From Syntrophosphaera sp035450685 (GTDB taxonomy: Bacteria > Cloacimonadota > Cloacimonadia > Cloacimonadales > Cloacimonadaceae): a stretch of DNA of 64,000 nucleotides. The stretch's first letter is position 1; each line of letters starts with the position of its first letter. The notes under the pieces were generated by a model, which had not been told where the DNA came from, made no database searches, and saw only the letters and a list, made by a program, of their open reading frames with translations. The DNA lies in assembly GCA_035450685.1 (NCBI GenBank), contig DAOTNF010000001.1:124001-188000 (forward strand), given 5' to 3'. A program made the translations under genes and the position numbers. Positions 8,696 through 17,640 of this stretch are shown one piece after another.

Positions 8696-9952
8696 ATGCA
8701 AGCAGACCTGATAGTCCGCGACTGTCGGCAGATTCTTACTTTTAGAGCCCAAAACGCCGCAGGCGAACCAGCCGGGATGGATGATCCCGGAGTTGTCTCC
8801 GGCGGCGCGATCGCGATCGGCGACGGCAAAATCCTGGCTGTCGGAACCGAGGCCGATATCCTGGCAAGTTACACCGCTTCCGAGCATATCTCTGCTGCGG
8901 GAGGCATCGTGTTGCCCGGATTCGTGGATTGCCACAGCCATCCTGTGTTTGTTCACACCCGGGAAGATGAGTTTGCCATGCGCCTGCAGGGCAAGACCTA
9001 TGTGGATATAGCTCTGGCTGGAGGAGGGATTCGCAGCACGATCAGCAGCACCAGGGAAGCCGATGAAGAACTGCTGTTTGAGCTGGCGGCCAGGCGCATA
9101 CGCAGGATGATCGCCTTGGGAACCACCACACTGGAAGCAAAAAGCGGATATGGACTGGATACAGCCAGCGAACTCAAACAGCTCCGGGTGATAGACCGCC
9201 TTGCCAAAGAACTGCCCATCCACATAGTGCCTACTTTCATGGGAGCGCATGAGTTTCCGGCAGAGTATAAGGACAACCATTCCGCCTTTATTGACATCCT
9301 GACGGATGAGATGATCCCCGCGGTCGCTGAGCAGGGCATTGCAGAGTTTTGCGATATCTTCACCGAAGCCCATGTATATAACCTGGAGGAATCCCGGATA
9401 GTGTTGGATTGTGCCAGGAAACACGGAATGAAGCTAAAGATGCATGCCGATGAGATCGAGCCCATGGGCGGGGCGGAGCTTGCCGCGGAAATGGGTTGCG
9501 TGTCTGCCGATCATCTGGGTGCCACATCCGGTCAGGGCATCGAGGCTTTGGCCAGGGCAGGCGTCGTTCCGGTGCTGTTGCCTGCCACACTGTTTTCCTT
9601 GCGCAGCAAGACCTATGCCCGGGGCAAAGATATGATCCAGCGCGGGCTTCCCGTTGCCATCGCCACGGACTACAATCCAGGCAGTTGCAACTGTGATTCC
9701 CTGCCCCTCACCATCAGCCTGGCCTGTTTGCAGATGGGGTTTACGCCGGCAGAAGCGCTCACAGCCGCCACCCGTAACGCTGCCAGGGCGGTCTGCCGTG
9801 AAGCTCAGGTCGGTTCCCTGGAGCCAGGCAAGAGCGCGGATTTCACCATTTGGGATATTCCATCCCATAACTTTATCCCCTATCATCTGGGTAGTTCGCA
9901 CATCACAAGCGTTTACTGCAAGGGTGTTTGCGTACACAGGGCGGCGGAGTGA
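8696..9952 (+). CDS. hutI: Imidazolonepropionase
   Basis: 418 residues, the usual length. HutI hydrolyses 4-imidazolone-5-propanoate to N-formimino-L-glutamate, the third step of histidine degradation. It is an amidohydrolase-superfamily TIM barrel: the metal-binding HxH is in VDCHSHPVF near residue 80, further His ligands lie in MHADEIEPMG and SADHLG, and an Asp in ATDYNPGSC. The GAHEFPAEY segment is typical of HutI. hutH lies 15 kb downstream in a separate unit; hutU was not found in the window. The stop overlaps the next gene's GTG start, so the two are probably translationally coupled. Confidence 0.95.
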   Translation: MQADLIVRDCRQILTFRAQNAAGEPAGMDDPGVVSGGAIAIGDGKILAVGTEADILASYTASEHISAAGGIVLPGFVDCHSHPVFVHTREDEFAMRLQGKTYVDIALAGGGIRSTISSTREADEELLFELAARRIRRMIALGTTTLEAKSGYGLDTASELKQLRVIDRLAKELPIHIVPTFMGAHEFPAEYKDNHSAFIDILTDEMIPAVAEQGIAEFCDIFTEAHVYNLEESRIVLDCARKHGMKLKMHADEIEPMGGAELAAEMGCVSADHLGATSGQGIEALARAGVVPVLLPATLFSLRSKTYARGKDMIQRGLPVAIATDYNPGSCNCDSLPLTISLACLQMGFTPAEALTAATRNAARAVCREAQVGSLEPGKSADFTIWDIPSHNFIPYHLGSSHITSVYCKGVCVHRAAE

Positions 9953-11994
9953 ACGTTAAGCCGGGAGAGCAGGCTTACGTTATTCTCAAAACCCTGCACA
10001 AATCCCGCTATTACTGTGTTTACCAGGCCAAGGACTACTTCAGCGGAGAGCTGGTCACCCTGAAAGGGCTGGATCAGCGGTTTCGCTCAGATTCCACCCT
10101 CTGCAACTCTCTCAAGGCAGAAGCGGAAATAGCCGCCAGGCTTAAGCACCCCCACATCCGCCGGATCAAAGGCACCTTCGAAGAGGGTGGCAACCTCTAT
10201 ATTGTGGGCGATTACGTGGACGGTTATACCCTGAACAGTTTACTTGCCGACCCAGCGGTTTCCATCAGTCCGTCAGACGCTATAAAATGGCTGCTGCAAC
10301 TGCTCAACGCGCTGGAATATGCACACTCCCAGGGGATATGGCACTTATATCTCAACCCTGAAAATATAGTTATTGATGCGTCCGGAGACCTGTTTGTTCT
10401 GGGATTTGGCAAAAGCGGCGAGGAATGGCAATTTGCCGAACCCGCGGAGAATGAGTATCATCCCGTGCTTTTCCTGTCGCCCGAGACCTACCTTGGCGAA
10501 AAGGGAGACGCCCGCTCGGATATCTATTCGGTAGGTGTTTTGGCTTATCTGATGCTGTGCGGGCAGCTTCCCTGGTATCTTGATCTGCGCCAGAGTTCCG
10601 CCACTCAGAAACAGAACTCCCTGCAACGTCCGGTGCTCGATCCCGAGCTGACTGGCAAACGCTTGCCCCACTGGCTGTTCACCATCCTCAACCGCTGCCT
10701 TATGCTGGACCCCAACCTGCGTTTCCAGAGTGTGTCCCGCCTGATCACTGCTCTGCAGGAGCAGCAGGAATTGCCCTACCAGTCCTGTTTGCAGCGCAGT
10801 GGCGCCCCTGTCCGGGATCAGATGCCGGCTGCCGAACCCGCTCCTCTGCATATAGTTAAGGAACCTGAAACACCCGTCCCCGCTCCAGTTGTCAGTGCTC
10901 CAGAGGAACCTGTTACAGCGACACCGACTCAGGTGGAGGAACAGGCTGCCACCATCCAAACCCCCGCTCCGCCTTCTCCAGAGCCTGTGGCCGACGGCAA
11001 GCCGGAATCCTGGCGCATACCCGATCCTCTGCCAGACAGTTCCCAAGAGCCTTCCAAGCCGGAACCGGTCTATCATTACCTGCCCCAGGCTGCGCCGAAG
11101 AAAGACAACCTCCCATATATCCGTCATCTTTTCAAAATCTTCGGCTACATCTCCCTGGGCATATTGCTGTTCATCCTGCTCAAATACTGCGTCTTTGCCC
11201 GCAGGCCCAGGTTCGAGACCGTGGGGGACAAGGATGAGCCGGAAGAAGTGGTCAGAGATGTTAATCCTGTTAACACGCCCCTGCGGATGGTGTCAATTCC
11301 TGCGGACAGCGTCACGATCGGCGACGTGGGGTCTTTCGCGGAGGACGACGAGTTTCCACCCCACACGGTCTGGATACCGGCTTTTCGGATCACTCCCCAC
11401 GAGATCACGCGCGAGCAATGGGCGATGGTAAACACCAGCTACCCCTATCAGGCTGAGGACAAGTATCTGCCGATCACCGGCATATCGTTCTTTGAAGTGC
11501 TGGATTACTGCAACGCCAAGAGCGAACAGGACGGCCTGGAACCCTGCTATGAATTCTCATCCAACAGCGTAAGCTGCAATTTCTCGGCCTCCGGCTATCG
11601 CCTGCCCACGGAAGCGGAGTGGGAGTATGCCGCCAAAGCCAGCTCCAAAGGAGAGTTTTTCCTCTTTGCCGGTTCCAACACCCCCGATGCCGTAGGCTGG
11701 TATAATGGCAACAGCGATGGCGATGTCCATCCGGTGGGGCAGAAGCCGGCCAATAAATGGGGTCTGAGCGATATGAGCGGAAACGTATATGAATGGTGCT
11801 GGGACTGGTACGCCCGCTACAGTTGGAAGCAAAGCACCTTTTTCGGCGGCCCGGACAGCGGGACGGACAGGGTCATCCGCGGAGGTTCCTGGTACCATCC
11901 CTCCTCAGAGATGCGTGTGACCAACCGGGCTTTTGCCAAACCCCACAGCAACGCCAGGTATCTGGGTTTCCGGCTGGTACGGACGGGCAAGTGA
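9949..11994 (+). CDS. Pseudokinase - membrane helix - FGE/sulfatase-modifying-like fusion
   Basis: 681 residues from GTG 9949 (GTGA overlap with hutI; TTG at 9928 is an alternative). Residues 1-280 have a Ser/Thr kinase fold: the VAIK-like lysine is kept (VTLK, K39), but the Gly-rich loop is missing, the HRDLKPEN loop reads HLYLNPEN (132-139) and DFG reads GFG (152-154). Both catalytic Asp residues are therefore gone and phosphotransfer is unlikely. A Pro-rich linker, a membrane helix (about 396-416) and an extracytoplasmic FGE-sulfatase domain (about 442-680; RLPTEAEWEYAAK, GNVYEWCWDWY, RGGSW) follow. The FGE active-site cysteines after RGGSW are absent. Probably a sensor or scaffold. Confidence 0.85.
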   Translation: MNVKPGEQAYVILKTLHKSRYYCVYQAKDYFSGELVTLKGLDQRFRSDSTLCNSLKAEAEIAARLKHPHIRRIKGTFEEGGNLYIVGDYVDGYTLNSLLADPAVSISPSDAIKWLLQLLNALEYAHSQGIWHLYLNPENIVIDASGDLFVLGFGKSGEEWQFAEPAENEYHPVLFLSPETYLGEKGDARSDIYSVGVLAYLMLCGQLPWYLDLRQSSATQKQNSLQRPVLDPELTGKRLPHWLFTILNRCLMLDPNLRFQSVSRLITALQEQQELPYQSCLQRSGAPVRDQMPAAEPAPLHIVKEPETPVPAPVVSAPEEPVTATPTQVEEQAATIQTPAPPSPEPVADGKPESWRIPDPLPDSSQEPSKPEPVYHYLPQAAPKKDNLPYIRHLFKIFGYISLGILLFILLKYCVFARRPRFETVGDKDEPEEVVRDVNPVNTPLRMVSIPADSVTIGDVGSFAEDDEFPPHTVWIPAFRITPHEITREQWAMVNTSYPYQAEDKYLPITGISFFEVLDYCNAKSEQDGLEPCYEFSSNSVSCNFSASGYRLPTEAEWEYAAKASSKGEFFLFAGSNTPDAVGWYNGNSDGDVHPVGQKPANKWGLSDMSGNVYEWCWDWYARYSWKQSTFFGGPDSGTDRVIRGGSWYHPSSEMRVTNRAFAKPHSNARYLGFRLVRTGK

Positions 11995-12062
11995 AGCCTT
12001 AGTTAGACACATTGTGCATCCATCTGCCCAGCCTGCCGGCTTTTGAGAATACGAGTGGTATT

Positions 12063-12079
12063 TGGCACGTTAATTGCTT
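12063..12079 (+). promoter_or_regulatory. Sigma-54 (RpoN) -24/-12 promoter
   Basis: TGGCACG-TTAA-TTGCT at 12063-12078, with GG (12064-12065) and GC (12076-12077) exactly 10 bp apart, matches the RpoN consensus at every conserved position. It lies about 95 bp before the ATG at 12171. The transcription start should be near 12089. An activator of the bacterial enhancer-binding class would be needed; none is encoded in this window. Confidence 0.8.
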
Positions 12080-12170
12080 GAAGAATATTGGATAACACAT
12101 TTTTCCCGTTCCATTACGAGCAAGAGATTTGGACACCCTTGGCTGATGAGAACACCGATGGAGGTTCACC

Positions 12171-14012
12171 ATGAAGAGAACTGCATTATTATGCCTTGTC
12201 TGGCTTGCCATAGTCGCCGTATATGCAGGCATTGATAGCTACTATGATTTTTCCTGGAGCCTTGCCCCGTATGAATCTGTAAACGGCACCGTTATCCAGG
12301 CCCTCAGCGCTGACGATGAGATATCGGCGCCCATCGACCTGGGTTTCGCTTTCCCCTATGGAGAATATGCCTACAACCACGTGAGGATCAGCACCAACGG
12401 CTGGATTGGCCTTGGCTCGAGCCATAACTCCAGCTATCATGGCAACGACCTTTCCCTCTTCACTCCCAATCCGGTCGTCGCGCCGCTTTGGGACGACCTG
12501 AACATGGATTATGGTTTGGTGGAATATCTGCTTACGGGCAACGCTCCGGACAGGATTTTTACAGTGCAATATACAGCGGCGAAATGGAACTTTGCCGCCA
12601 ATAACCTCTATGATTTTCAAGTCCGCCTGCATGAAAATGGCAGCATCGACCTGATCTATGGCAGTTATGTTGGTGAACCCCAAAGCGCCAGCGCGTCGAT
12701 TGGCATCAACATGCTGCCGGGAGGATCAGACTGGTTCTACAGCGTGACCCCCGGCACTCCACACACCGCTTCCACCACCGTTTCGTTCAGCGGGGTTAAT
12801 GAACCCATACCGGCTGGCACCCGTTTCCATTTTACTCCGGTGCAAACCTATGCGAACGACCTTGCCTGCCTGAGCCTCAACGGCATGATCCATCCCACTG
12901 TTGGAACTGTAACCCCTTACACGGCCTTGGTGTCCAATCCCGGTTCCCTCAGCCAGGAAGAGTTTGTGGTGAAACTCTATGACAGCCAGATGAACGAATT
13001 GGACTCTGTAACGCAGGGGCCTTTGCCCAGCGGTGGGGAAGTATCGGTGCAACTGCTTTGGGCGCCTGAGCAAAGCGGGCATGAAACCCTCTATGCGAAG
13101 GTGGTTCTGGAGGGTGACGAGCATCCTGCCAACGACCAGTGCCCGGGGTTGGCGGTTAACGTTCAAGTGGCTGGAATGCAATATGTAACCATCGGGAATG
13201 GTAATGAGCAGGAACGCTATCCTATGGACTTCTACTTCAAAAACTCCCTTTACGAGTGCATCTATACAGCCGCAGAACTGGGAGTTGACGATGCCTATAT
13301 CTACTCCATCGGTTTTTTTAACAACTTCGTGCATGACATCAACGGCGCGACCAGAATCTGGTTGGGAAACACCGGACTTTCTTCCTTGAGCGAGGGCTGG
13401 ATCCCTTCCACAGAACTCACACCGGTCTTCGATGGCATTCTGGTCTATCCGGAAGGGCAAAACACCGTCACCATCGAGCTTTCCACGCCTTTCCGTTACA
13501 CAGGCGGAAACCTCGTGATGCTGGTGCAGCGGCCCATGGATAGCACCTGTTACCATTCCGGAAACAGGTTTTACTGCCAGCAGGGAACCCTGCTCAGAGG
13601 CAGATACGCGCGCAGTGACGTAACCAGCTATGATCCTGCCAATCCACCCGCGGGCTCCGCAATAGCTTTGTTTCCCAAAACCAGTTTTGCTTATGTGCCT
13701 TACACATCCGCCGGCGATCCTGCCGCGCCGGAATCTATTGCCAGCTTGCAGGGCAACTCTCCCAACCCCTTCAAACTCAACACGGAAATCAGCTTCACCC
13801 TGGGTAAGGCTTCCCCGGTTAGACTTTCCGTTTACAACCTCAAGGGGCAATTGGTGCGCAGCCTGCTCCAGGCAGAAAAAAACACTGGTCAGCATCATAC
13901 AGTTTGGGATGGACGGGACGACCGGGGAAAACCGGTGGCCAGCGGCGTCTATCTCTATCGCCTGCAGGCAAATGGGTTTGACGGCAGCGGGAAGATGCTT
14001 CTGATAAGATAG
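12171..14012 (+). CDS. Secreted protein with FlgD-like (type-IX-like) C-terminal sorting domain
   Basis: 613 residues. Signal peptide at about 1-19 (LAIVAVYA). Residues about 40-210 are a beta-sandwich with the DLGFAFPYG, ISTNGWIGLG and PLWDDLN motifs also present in the 48447 protein. A CARDB/Ig-like domain about 225-325 and a second beta domain follow. The last 85 residues start with GNSPNPFKLNTEISF and contain VYNLKGQLVRSL and ASGVYLYRL, the signature of FlgD-like T9SS sorting domains. It is probably exported to the cell surface or medium. A GGAGG site precedes ATG, and a sigma-54 promoter lies upstream. No enzymatic motif seen. Confidence 0.75.
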   Translation: MKRTALLCLVWLAIVAVYAGIDSYYDFSWSLAPYESVNGTVIQALSADDEISAPIDLGFAFPYGEYAYNHVRISTNGWIGLGSSHNSSYHGNDLSLFTPNPVVAPLWDDLNMDYGLVEYLLTGNAPDRIFTVQYTAAKWNFAANNLYDFQVRLHENGSIDLIYGSYVGEPQSASASIGINMLPGGSDWFYSVTPGTPHTASTTVSFSGVNEPIPAGTRFHFTPVQTYANDLACLSLNGMIHPTVGTVTPYTALVSNPGSLSQEEFVVKLYDSQMNELDSVTQGPLPSGGEVSVQLLWAPEQSGHETLYAKVVLEGDEHPANDQCPGLAVNVQVAGMQYVTIGNGNEQERYPMDFYFKNSLYECIYTAAELGVDDAYIYSIGFFNNFVHDINGATRIWLGNTGLSSLSEGWIPSTELTPVFDGILVYPEGQNTVTIELSTPFRYTGGNLVMLVQRPMDSTCYHSGNRFYCQQGTLLRGRYARSDVTSYDPANPPAGSAIALFPKTSFAYVPYTSAGDPAAPESIASLQGNSPNPFKLNTEISFTLGKASPVRLSVYNLKGQLVRSLLQAEKNTGQHHTVWDGRDDRGKPVASGVYLYRLQANGFDGSGKMLLIR

Positions 14013-14080
14013 CGGTCTATGCCCTTGCAGCCGCGAGCCAGCCACTTGGCCCTCATTTGAAACCTGGGGTTTTGCAGGGG

Positions 14081-14175
14081 TCATCCTTAGGTCTTCCGTA
14101 TAATTTATAAGGTTGACCTAAGGATGATAGGTCAACCGCCAGCGGGACAAGGAGATATGCAAATGGGGGCGAGGT
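14081..14175 (+). repeat. Intergenic palindromic repeat, copy 2 (palindrome at 14088-14120)
   Basis: It sits in the 362-bp gap 14013-14374. The outer arms are perfect here: TCATCCTTAGGTC (14081-14093) pairs with GACCTAAGGATGA (14115-14127), enclosing an AT-rich centre. An ATGCAAATGGGGGC box follows at about 14157, as in other copies. The rest of the gap shows no gene; the hydrogenase operon promoter must lie at about 14280-14370 but no convincing -35/-10 pair could be fixed. Confidence 0.85.
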
Positions 14176-14374
14176 TCCATGCGAGGGGAAATATGCCCCC
14201 AACACCGACAACTATCAGGTTGGTTTTTGTGTAACTTGGCGGCATTCTGGCTCTTACTAGGAAAAGCAGGCCGGAACCCATGTCCAAATTTAATTCCGCA
14301 ATGCCAAAATATTCACTTGACGAAATATAACAATCCTCTGAACTGGCATTACTTTATATAGCAGGTGAAATTCG

Positions 14375-14722
14375 ATGAAATTGAAAGAAATTGTAGCTAT
14401 TCTGGATGGGGAGGTATTGCTTCCTGGGGCTGATCTCGATATCGAGGTGCCCTGCGCCTTCTCGTCCGACCTGATCAGCGACATCCTGATGTGCACCAAG
14501 GAGCCGACCTTGTTGCTTACCGGGCTTACCAACAATCAGGTTATCCGCCTGTGTGACATGATCGACATCGTGGGAATTGTTTTTGTGAGGGGAAAACGCC
14601 CTCTGCAAGAGATCATCGATATGGCGGAAGAGCGTAACATCCCTCTGATTTGCACAAATCTTACCATGTACCGTTCCAGCGGTTTGCTTTTCAATGCAGG
14701 ACTTCGCAGCTGTAAAATCTGA
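14375..14722 (+). CDS. DRTGG-domain protein (first gene of the hydrogenase operon)
   Basis: 115 residues, a single DRTGG-like alpha/beta domain: MKLKEIVAILDGEVL at the start, then SDLISDILMCTKEPTLLLTG, VRGKRPLQEIIDMAEERNIPL and the closing SSGLLFNAGL. DRTGG domains occur next to CBS domains and in phosphotransacetylase-like proteins and are thought to bind a small ligand. A paralogue lies at 16533 on the other side of the HydS-like gene; such pairs accompany bifurcating hydrogenase clusters in Clostridia and Thermoanaerobacter. Start chosen for its fit to the domain; an AGGTG motif lies just upstream. Confidence 0.75.
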   Translation: MKLKEIVAILDGEVLLPGADLDIEVPCAFSSDLISDILMCTKEPTLLLTGLTNNQVIRLCDMIDIVGIVFVRGKRPLQEIIDMAEERNIPLICTNLTMYRSSGLLFNAGLRSCKI

Positions 14723-14723
14723 G

Positions 14724-15224
14724 ATGGGCGAATACTGGTATATCCGGCCCGGCCTTGAGGAAAGCGTAAACGGCTATTTCTCAGCTCAACCCGAGGCTGA
14801 CATGGCGCTGGAATCGCAGATACCCGAAAAGGACTTCAACCAAGCAGGCAAAGGCTCCGCTGAGGTGAAAAACCTGTTGAAACGCCTGGGCGTGGATCCT
14901 GGGATACTCAGAAGGGTTGCAGTTGCCGCCTATGAAGCGGAAATCAATGTGGCCGCGCATTCCCTGGGTGGAATGATGGAGTGCCGAATCTATGATGAGT
15001 TTATACATATAATTTTCAAGGATATGGGTCCGGGCATTGCAGATATCGAACAAGCCATGACCCCGGGCTATTCCACAGCAGATGATATGGTGCGCGAGCT
15101 TGGTTTTGGCGCGGGACTGGGGCTGCCGAACATCAAGAAGAATTCGGACGCTTTACATATCCTCTCCGAGCGGGGGAATCCGACCCTGCTGGAGTTTATA
15201 ATCTATTTCATGAGCGATGAGTAA
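14724..15224 (+). CDS. HATPase-c (SpoIIAB-like anti-sigma-type) ATP-binding protein
   Basis: 166 residues from ATG 14724, one base after the DRTGG stop; ATG 14694 in the same frame is an alternative (176 residues). The ATP-binding fold shows the N box in VAAYEAEINVAAHS (near residue 76), a G1 box in FKDMGPGIADIEQA and the lid/G2 region GFGAGLGLPNIKKNSD. This pattern matches SpoIIAB/RsbW-type Ser kinases and anti-sigma regulators. Position upstream of the HydS-like gene suggests a redox or H2-sensing relay, perhaps through protein phosphorylation or partner switching. No partner anti-anti-sigma protein is present nearby. Confidence 0.75.
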   Translation: MGEYWYIRPGLEESVNGYFSAQPEADMALESQIPEKDFNQAGKGSAEVKNLLKRLGVDPGILRRVAVAAYEAEINVAAHSLGGMMECRIYDEFIHIIFKDMGPGIADIEQAMTPGYSTADDMVRELGFGAGLGLPNIKKNSDALHILSERGNPTLLEFIIYFMSDE

Positions 15225-16536
15225 ACAGGAAAAAAAATACTTTCACGCCCTGCACATCCTTGAAGATAACTGCACGGGCTGCACATCCTGCGTGAGGGTT
15301 TGCCCCACGGAGGCCATCCGGGTGCGCGACCGCAAGGCGCAGATCGACCCCCTGCGCTGCGTGGACTGCGGCAACTGCATCGAGGCCTGCACCTTCCATG
15401 CCATCATACCCCGCAGCGATCCCCTGGATGTGATCCACAATTTCAAATACAAGGTGGCTATCCTTTCCACATCATATTTTGGCCAGTTCACCGAGGATGT
15501 GTCCTATGAAGTGGCCAAACAGGCGCTTTATGAACTGGGTTTTGACGATGTGCAGGAAGAGGCGATGGTCACCCAGTTTCAGGTGGATATGATCCGTGAT
15601 TATATCCGCGCCAACCGGGACAAGAGACCGATCCTGTCCAGCAATTGCCCCACGGTCGTGCGCCTGATCCAGCTCAAGTATCCGTCCCTGCTTTCCAATC
15701 TCTTCCAACTGGAAGCCCCGATGAGCATCCTCACCCGCTATCTGCGCGAAAGCATCAAGCATAAAAAGGGGTTGGAGGAGAATGAGATCGGTATCTTTCT
15801 GATCGTGCCCTGCGTGGCGCATGTTACCGCCGTGCACCAGCCGGAAGGAGCCTACAAACACCTGCAGGATGGCGCTTTCTCGATCGGAATGATCTATGGC
15901 AAGGTGCGCGAGCATATCAAACGGCTGCAAAACAATCCGCCCGAGATAGAGACCTTTCCCAAGGGGCTGACCTGGGCGCTGTCCGGCGTTCAAGCCGACC
16001 TGGTTGATTGCGAAGACATCCGGGCGCTGTCGGTAAACGGCATTGCCAACGTTATGGAAATACTTTCCCGGGTGGAAGACCACTACCTGGACCAATATGA
16101 CTTCATAGTCCTGCGCAGTTGCACCAACGGATGCGTGGGAGGCTGCCTGAACGTGGAAAATCCTTTCGTGGCCATGAGCCGCATCAAGAAGATGATCAAG
16201 GATGGCGAGGACAAGAAGATCGACGTCCAGGACCTGGTCGAGCTGTATCAGGAAGGTGAGTTTGATGTGGCTCCCCTTTCTTCGCGTCCGATAATGGAAC
16301 TGGACAAGGACATCAAGAAAGCCATAGTCAAGATGAAGAAGCTCAATGAAATCCTCACCAGTCTGCCGGGCCTCAATTGTTGCGCCTGCGGTTCTCCCTC
16401 CTGCTATGCCCTGGCGGAGGACGTAGTGCAGGGCAAGGCAACCATCGAGGACTGCATAGTGTTGCTGCGCAGACACAGCCAGGTGGAAGAAGAGATCAAA
16501 CAGGAAGAAATAAATTCAGCACAGGATAAAGAATGA
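15217..16536 (+). CDS. HydS-like [FeFe]-hydrogenase (sensory type), non-canonical H-cluster loops
   Basis: 439 residues. Two [4Fe-4S] ferredoxin motifs (CTGCTSCVRVCP, CVDCGNCIEACT) at about 19-59; H-cluster domain at about 80-320; a C-terminal CX2CX4CX16C Fe-S motif (about 388-413). L1 reads SSNCP (141-145) in place of TSCCP, so the proton-relay Cys is Asn; L2 reads VPCVAH (197-202), lacking the usual Lys; L3 reads SCTNGCVGGC (301-310). The four cubane-ligand cysteines are kept. This fits the group C/D hydrogenases thought to be H2 sensors or low-activity enzymes. It lacks a PAS domain. It overlaps the ATPase gene by 8 bp and the next by 4 bp. Confidence 0.85.
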   Translation: MSKQEKKYFHALHILEDNCTGCTSCVRVCPTEAIRVRDRKAQIDPLRCVDCGNCIEACTFHAIIPRSDPLDVIHNFKYKVAILSTSYFGQFTEDVSYEVAKQALYELGFDDVQEEAMVTQFQVDMIRDYIRANRDKRPILSSNCPTVVRLIQLKYPSLLSNLFQLEAPMSILTRYLRESIKHKKGLEENEIGIFLIVPCVAHVTAVHQPEGAYKHLQDGAFSIGMIYGKVREHIKRLQNNPPEIETFPKGLTWALSGVQADLVDCEDIRALSVNGIANVMEILSRVEDHYLDQYDFIVLRSCTNGCVGGCLNVENPFVAMSRIKKMIKDGEDKKIDVQDLVELYQEGEFDVAPLSSRPIMELDKDIKKAIVKMKKLNEILTSLPGLNCCACGSPSCYALAEDVVQGKATIEDCIVLLRRHSQVEEEIKQEEINSAQDKE

Positions 16537-16874
16537 TAACACTGCACGAATATCTGATGGAGATCGGGGGGACGAATCATACTCCCGGCCTCGATCCACG
16601 CGAGATAGTATTGAAAGGCGGCTACGTTTGCGACATGCTCAGCGATGTGATGGGCTCCGCAAGGGAAGGCCAGGTCTGGATCACGATCATGAAGCACCTG
16701 AACACCATTGCGGTGGCAAGCATGACCGGCGTTCCGGCGATCATCCTGTCCAAGGGCAACGTTCCCGAGCAAGCTGTGATCGATAAAGCCAATGAAGAAG
16801 GCGTCTGCATCTGCTCAAGTGAGTTGGACACCTTTTCTCTGGCGGGAATTCTTTACACACTGCTCCAAAAATAG
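16533..16874 (+). CDS. DRTGG-domain protein (second copy)
   Basis: 113 residues, starting within the stop of the HydS-like gene (ATGA). It shares the domain plan of the 14375 protein: N-terminal helix MITLHEYLMEIGG, GYVCDMLSDVMGSAREGQVWIT, a SKGNVPEQAVIDKANEEGVCI helix-strand unit and a hydrophobic end. The two DRTGG genes flank the ATPase/HydS pair, so they probably arose by duplication or were recruited as a heterodimer. Ligand unknown. Confidence 0.75.
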   Translation: MITLHEYLMEIGGTNHTPGLDPREIVLKGGYVCDMLSDVMGSAREGQVWITIMKHLNTIAVASMTGVPAIILSKGNVPEQAVIDKANEEGVCICSSELDTFSLAGILYTLLQK

Positions 16875-16880
16875 GATGAG

Positions 16881-17618
16881 ATGCGCTGGTTTACCGCCGA
16901 TCTGCACATCCACTCGGTTCTGTCGCCCTGCGGGGGCTTGGAAATGGCCCCCAAGGCCATAATAGGACGCCTGAAAAGCCTGGGGATAGATTGGATGGCG
17001 ATCACAGACCACAACACTCTGGCAAACTGTCCGGCTTACGCCGCTGTTGCTTCGCGGGAAGGGGTCGGCTTTACCTGGGGCGTGGAAGTGCAGACCGCGG
17101 AAGAAATACATCTGCTGGTGTATTTTGACCAGCCGGACAAGGCACAGGCATTTGGCGCCGAGCTATATGATTCGCTGCTGCCGCTGCCCAACGATCCGGA
17201 TTTCTTTGGGGATCAAGTAATCATTGACGAAAATGAGAACATTTTAGGAATGGAACAAAGAGCCTTGCTCAATTCATCCATCTGGGATTTGAACACGTCC
17301 GTGGCAAAGGCAACTGAATATGGCGGATACTGCGTTCCGGCACATATCGATGCCGAAGTGAACAGTATAATCAGCCAGCTTGGTTTTTTGCCTGCGGAGC
17401 CGGTCTTTCCCTTGTTGGGTATTAGCGCCGGGCTCGATCTGGAGCAGTATCTGTCCATACATCCTGAACTGCGGGGGAAAGCCTTTCTGCGCTGTTCCGA
17501 CGCCCATTATCTGAACGATCTGGGCAGCGGCAGCAGCAAGGTGTTCGCGAGCGAAACCAGAGTATCTGAACTGGCAAAGGCAGCCCTCAACCTGGAAGAA
17601 AGAAGATTATTAGTATAA
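16881..17618 (+). CDS. PHP-domain phosphoesterase
   Basis: 245 residues. The PHP metal-binding motifs are visible: DLHIHSVLSPCG at residues 7-18, AITDHNTLAN near 41, VPAHIDAE near 154 and RCSDAHYLNDLG near 205. PHP proteins hydrolyse phosphate esters with two or three metal ions; related stand-alone proteins hydrolyse nucleoside or phosphorylated-signal substrates. Genes of this type recur beside sensory and bifurcating hydrogenases, so it may reset a phosphorylated component of the cluster's regulatory module. The true substrate is unknown. It follows the DRTGG gene by 6 bp. Confidence 0.8.
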   Translation: MRWFTADLHIHSVLSPCGGLEMAPKAIIGRLKSLGIDWMAITDHNTLANCPAYAAVASREGVGFTWGVEVQTAEEIHLLVYFDQPDKAQAFGAELYDSLLPLPNDPDFFGDQVIIDENENILGMEQRALLNSSIWDLNTSVAKATEYGGYCVPAHIDAEVNSIISQLGFLPAEPVFPLLGISAGLDLEQYLSIHPELRGKAFLRCSDAHYLNDLGSGSSKVFASETRVSELAKAALNLEERRLLV

Positions 17619-17640
17619 AAAATATAGAACAGGAGGAGAA

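Noticed and set aside
14237..14254. Second sigma-54-like match before the hydrogenase operon
   Set aside because: The GG-N10-GC spacing is right, but the -24 and -12 words deviate (TTGGCGG, TGGCT).
14317..14336. Possible Rex-type redox operator (TTGACG...TAACAA) before the hydrogenase operon
   Set aside because: Only the right half matches the consensus and the spacing is one base short.
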